A stretch of 64,000 nt of DNA from an uncultured Collinsella sp. (lineage in GTDB: Bacteria; Actinomycetota; Coriobacteriia; Coriobacteriales; Coriobacteriaceae). Of this stretch, positions 61,787-64,000 are shown one piece after another. How positions within the stretch are numbered: position 1 is the stretch's first letter; each line of letters opens with the position of its first letter. Position numbers and translations under genes: made by a program. The stretch lies in the NCBI GenBank assembly GCA_900768265.1, contig CAAGCF010000036.1, forward strand, positions 124,001-188,000, read 5' to 3'. The notes below the pieces were generated by a model. That model saw nothing but the letters and a program-made list of their open reading frames with translations. It made no database searches and was not told where the DNA came from.

Positions 61787-61810
61787 GGCCCGCCAAACAC
61801 GTGGCGGGCC
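61787..61810 (-). terminator. Hairpin between the small-gene cluster and htrA
   Basis: GGCCCGCCA and TGGCGGGCC pair around AACACG. On the minus strand it lies downstream of the 61930 gene and is followed by TTTGGTTATTTG. Confidence 0.65.
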
Positions 61811-61929
61811 ATCATTGTTCACGTTGAGTTGTACCCCAAGCTGGGCAGTCCCGAGCACTAGATGCCAAGATTTCAGCTTTGCTTAAGTAATGACATGCTT
61901 ATAGGCCAATTCGTTTTATGCCGTCATGT

Positions 61930-62112
61930 CTATTCGATATAACAGTCGATAGCAAAACTCACGGCTTCGCTCTCTGGCGTGAAAATAGTCTCTCTGCTTC
62001 TTGTTCGCGTTTTTTCATTGCCATTTTCATCTCTGACCACCGTGTCAACCACGAGCGTCAATCGCTTCCGAACGTCCAGCAGCTCCAAGGCTTCCGCCAT
62101 CCCAGCTCGCAT
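61930..62112 (-). CDS. Small hypothetical protein
   Basis: A 60-residue soluble protein. I set the start at MRAGMAEALE because GCAGGAG lies 11 bases upstream; a start seven codons earlier is possible. The sequence is protein-like (TLVVDTVVRDENGNEKTRTR, then AVSFAIDCYIE) but unrecognised. It follows the membrane protein gene after about 50 bases in the AT-rich cluster and may be co-transcribed. Confidence 0.4.
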   Translation of the reverse strand: MRAGMAEALELLDVRKRLTLVVDTVVRDENGNEKTRTRSRETIFTPESEAVSFAIDCYIE

Positions 62113-62166
62113 CAAAATGGGAACTCCTGCCATCAGGCCTAAGAACTACTCCCCATCAATCATTCT

Positions 62167-62523
62167 TCATTCCCCTTGTCTACTTGATTTGGCTTTCTCG
62201 GCTGAATGGGGATATAGAACAGTCCCGTCAAGTTCCTTATCTTCCACAAAAACTAGAATCCATTTTTCACCTGCCTTCAACCCTGCAACATATCCGGAAC
62301 TTGACTTGCGACGCATATCGATCTTTTTACGGCAACCACTTGGCATCAACGCCTCAAATTGCCCGTTATGAACATCCGATAGAGTGCGAACTTCGATCGC
62401 AACAACCGTGTCGTTTTCTCCCCCATTAGTCGCCCCTAGCAGGGACAAACTCATTGCAGCGACCAAGGCAAGGAAAAGAACCAATAGAGGTATTGCCCTT
62501 CGAATGAACTTGTCGCCGTTCAC
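62167..62523 (-). CDS. Small membrane-anchored hypothetical protein
   Basis: A 118-residue protein with one N-terminal membrane segment or uncleaved signal (RAIPLLVLFLALVAAMSLSL, about residues 8-27), then a short extracellular domain of beta-rich character (VAGLKAGEKWILVFVEDKEL). GTG start with AAGGGG upstream, just after the peptidase-like remnant. Unrecognised family. AT content and codon use differ from the core genes. Confidence 0.5.
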   Translation of the reverse strand: MNGDKFIRRAIPLLVLFLALVAAMSLSLLGATNGGENDTVVAIEVRTLSDVHNGQFEALMPSGCRKKIDMRRKSSSGYVAGLKAGEKWILVFVEDKELDGTVLYPHSAEKAKSSRQGE

Positions 62524-62531
62524 GAGTACAA

Positions 62532-62850
62532 TCACCCCTTGCAATATGTTCCGTCGTGAGCCGTGTAAATTGATACGTCATATGGAAGAAACTGCAGCCG
62601 GTTTGTCCATCCGTTCCAAACCACAAGCAGGTACTTCTTGGCATTTGAGCATGTGTTATGCATTGCCACATAGTCCACAACTGCCATTGCGTGCCCGCTG
62701 CCATTTGACCGGAGCCTCCCAGAGAAAACATTGCCGAAACGCGCATGCGTAGGTTTTCGCCTCTTTGATAACTTTCGCCTGCGTTGGCGTTATCATTCCC
62801 GAAATCGTTTTGCTCGCGTCAACAACGTAATCCCATTTATACAAATCCAT
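62532..62850 (-). pseudogene. Frameshifted remnant of a C39/papain-like cysteine peptidase-like gene
   Basis: A first frame opens at 62850 (MDLYKWDYVVDASKTISGMI, then TPTQAKVIKEAK). A one-base shift at the A4 run (62754-62757) leads into a frame reading FGNVFSGRLRSNGSGHAMAV, then VDYVAMHN, continuing KKYLLVVWNGWTNRLQFLPY and ending in YCKG and a stop at 62532. GHAMAVV followed by a Lys/Tyr and NGW block resembles the His-Asn half of C39-type or papain-fold peptidases; the Cys half is missing. The combined ORF is about 105 residues. Confidence 0.5.
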
Positions 62851-63003
62851 GGCAGGTAACTAAATGTTATTCGCTAGATAGTGCTATACGCTTGATATTG
62901 TTTTTACTGACGCACTTTCAGTCGGTAAAAGGTATGATTTTTGCCACAAGCGAGAAAAGGGCACCGAAAAACTCCGGTGCCCTGTATCGTCTTTTGGTTA
63001 TCC

Positions 63004-63666
63004 CTAGTCCTTAAACAGATAGCCCACGCCGCGGACGGTGGTAATGTGCGCCGCGATCTGCGGGCCCACCTTGGAGCGGATGCGTCGGATGTGCACGTCG
63101 ACGGTGCGCGTACCGCCGCAGTACTCAAAGCCCCACACGCGGTGCAGCAGCACCTCACGGCTGTAGGCGCGGTTGGGGTGCGTCGCCAAAAAGCTCAGCA
63201 GCGAGTACTCCATCAGCGTCAGGTCGATGGGCTCGTTATCGAGTGTCACCTGGTAGGTAGCCAGGTTAATCTCGAGGTTATCGATATTGAGCACATCGTC
63301 GGCGGTGACGGTCTCCTCCTCGCCCATCAGGCGCTGCGCGCGAGCCTTGAGCTCATTGGGCGTCGCCGTGGGGCATACAAAGTCGGCATGCGCGTGATTC
63401 GGCAGGCGCAGGGTGCCGAGCGCCTCGTCGTCGACGATCACCAGCATGGGGACACCGCCGCGATCGTCAAGCCACTTGGCAATCTGATCGATGCGGTCGC
63501 TGCGGATGCCATCGGAATCGAGGATCAGCAGGTCAAAGTCATGCGCCGCAGTTGGCGAATCAGGGGTGGCCAGGCTCACCTCGACACCCAGGGTAGTCGT
63601 CAGGCTGCGGGCAAACTCGTGGAAGCGCGTCGTGCGCGCCATGAACAGGGCACTCTTTTCGGACAT
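63004..63666 (-). CDS. OmpR/PhoB-type regulator with an atypical receiver, possibly GlnR
   Basis: A 220-residue regulator. The N-terminal receiver is degenerate: LLILDSDG holds an Asp but the conserved C-terminal Lys is replaced (ADFVCPTATP). The C-terminal winged helix is complete (LTLMEYSLLSFLATHPNRAY, then RTVDVHIRRIRSKVG and TTVRGVGYLF). The start follows GGAGG. No sensor kinase is adjacent. Its place 50 bases downstream of glnA and the atypical receiver resemble actinobacterial GlnR, an orphan nitrogen regulator. That identity is inference. Confidence 0.7.
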   Translation of the reverse strand: MSEKSALFMARTTRFHEFARSLTTTLGVEVSLATPDSPTAAHDFDLLILDSDGIRSDRIDQIAKWLDDRGGVPMLVIVDDEALGTLRLPNHAHADFVCPTATPNELKARAQRLMGEEETVTADDVLNIDNLEINLATYQVTLDNEPIDLTLMEYSLLSFLATHPNRAYSREVLLHRVWGFEYCGGTRTVDVHIRRIRSKVGPQIAAHITTVRGVGYLFKD

Positions 63667-63716
63667 ATCGGCCTCCAAAGAAATGAGCTCAATCGTACTG
63701 GAACAAGCCAGCGCGA

Positions 63717-64000
63717 TTAGGAGTTCGCCAGGTAGTGCTTGATCTCCCACTCGGTGATCGTAGACTCAAACTTATGCCACTCGTCGCGCTTCTTTTTGAG
63801 GAAGAAGCTGTGAATGTGCTCGCCGAGGGCATCCTTCATAAACTGCGAGTCCTCAAACACGTCAAGCGCCTCTTTGAGCGAGCGCGGCAGCGGCGCGTAG
63901 CCGGCCTCGACCATCTGACGGTCGGTAAGCTTGAGCGTCTCGGCCGTGGCCTCGGGCGGGAGTTCCAGCTTGCGCTCGATGCCGTCCAGACCAGCCGCCA
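63717..64000 (-). CDS. glnA: Glutamine synthetase type I (C-terminal part)
   Basis: This is the last 94 residues of a GSI, cut by the window edge. It reads AGLDGIERKLELPPEATAET at the edge and ends FFLKKKRDEWHKFESTITEW-EIKHYLANS, the usual GSI C-terminus. The adenylylation-site region lies outside the visible part. The orphan OmpR regulator follows after 50 bases, probably in one transcript. Confidence 0.9.
   Translation of the reverse strand, partial: AAGLDGIERKLELPPEATAETLKLTDRQMVEAGYAPLPRSLKEALDVFEDSQFMKDALGEHIHSFFLKKKRDEWHKFESTITEWEIKHYLANS

Noticed and set aside
62426..62746. A 106-codon minus-strand frame overlapping the peptidase-like remnant
   Set aside because: Its composition (Met/Gln/Trp-rich) is not protein-like and it is a third frame across two better-supported genes.

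Overview
The window reads as chromosomal DNA of a high-GC, anaerobic gut actinobacterium of the Coriobacteriia, most like Collinsella. The evidence is a type III glutamine synthetase, a short cobalamin-dependent methionine synthase with a separate reactivation protein, a complete gatCAB set, a sortase-C pilus locus with SpaA-type pilins, a PTS EIIA next to amino-sugar genes, and an OmpR-type regulator beside glnA. The genus is inferred from gene content and composition, not from a marker-gene comparison. The DNA is about 60% GC, with distinctly AT-richer islets at about 13.7-14.0, 35.9-36.1, 43.5-43.9 and 61.8-63.0 kb.

Layout. 0-10.7 kb: end of gatD (peptidoglycan amidation), tRNA-Glu, glnN (minus strand), then a plus-strand one-carbon/methionine operon (metF, a stand-alone MetH reactivation-domain protein, metH), a UPF0210 protein, a methyltransferase and YhbY. 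10.7-19 kb (minus strand): a 999-residue ATPase/BTAD regulator, nagB, PTS EIIA, glmM, rpsI-rplM and a patatin-like lipase. 19-24.3 kb: an array of tandem hairpins, tmRNA, a PIN/RelB-type toxin-antitoxin pair, and a heavy-metal P-type ATPase with a small membrane partner. 24.3-29 kb: a heterodimeric ABC exporter divergent from an AraC regulator. 29-33 kb: gatC-gatA-gatB. 33-43.5 kb: a pilus locus (two-part, frameshifted tip adhesin, minor pilin, major pilin, class C sortase) with an AbiE-like pair lodged between the pilins and the sortase. 44-50.4 kb: HAD phosphatase, MFS transporter, a MoaC-MobB fusion with MoaA, and an AbiEi-like protein. 50.4-57.8 kb: a second ABC exporter pair, a MATE pump with a MerR/GyrI regulator, and a toxin-antitoxin locus whose PIN toxin carries a stop codon. 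57.8-64 kb: ligA, an HtrA protease, an AT-rich cluster of small genes including a frameshifted peptidase-like remnant, an atypical OmpR regulator and the 3' end of glnA.

Connections. glnN at one end carries a promoter dyad built from GlnR-like half-sites, and an orphan OmpR-type regulator lies just downstream of glnA at the other end, so the two may form one nitrogen circuit. MetF, MetH and the reactivation protein together remake methionine from methyl-tetrahydrofolate. NagB, GlmM and the EIIA protein link sugar uptake to amino-sugar and cell-wall supply. The metal ATPase operon and the ABC/AraC divergent region share a palindrome resembling a DtxR/IdeR box, which suggests joint metal control.

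The most unusual content is non-coding. Two large inverted-repeat elements (8950-9083 and 29208-29350) share a conserved core and covarying stems. A tandem array of about 62-bp hairpins precedes tmRNA. A 65-bp palindromic repeat occurs four times at gene 3' ends, two of them bracketing an AbiEi-like gene. A family of CCACCACAAAGG terminator hairpins recurs, and copies of the tmRNA T-arm sequence lie inside 48-bp direct repeats.
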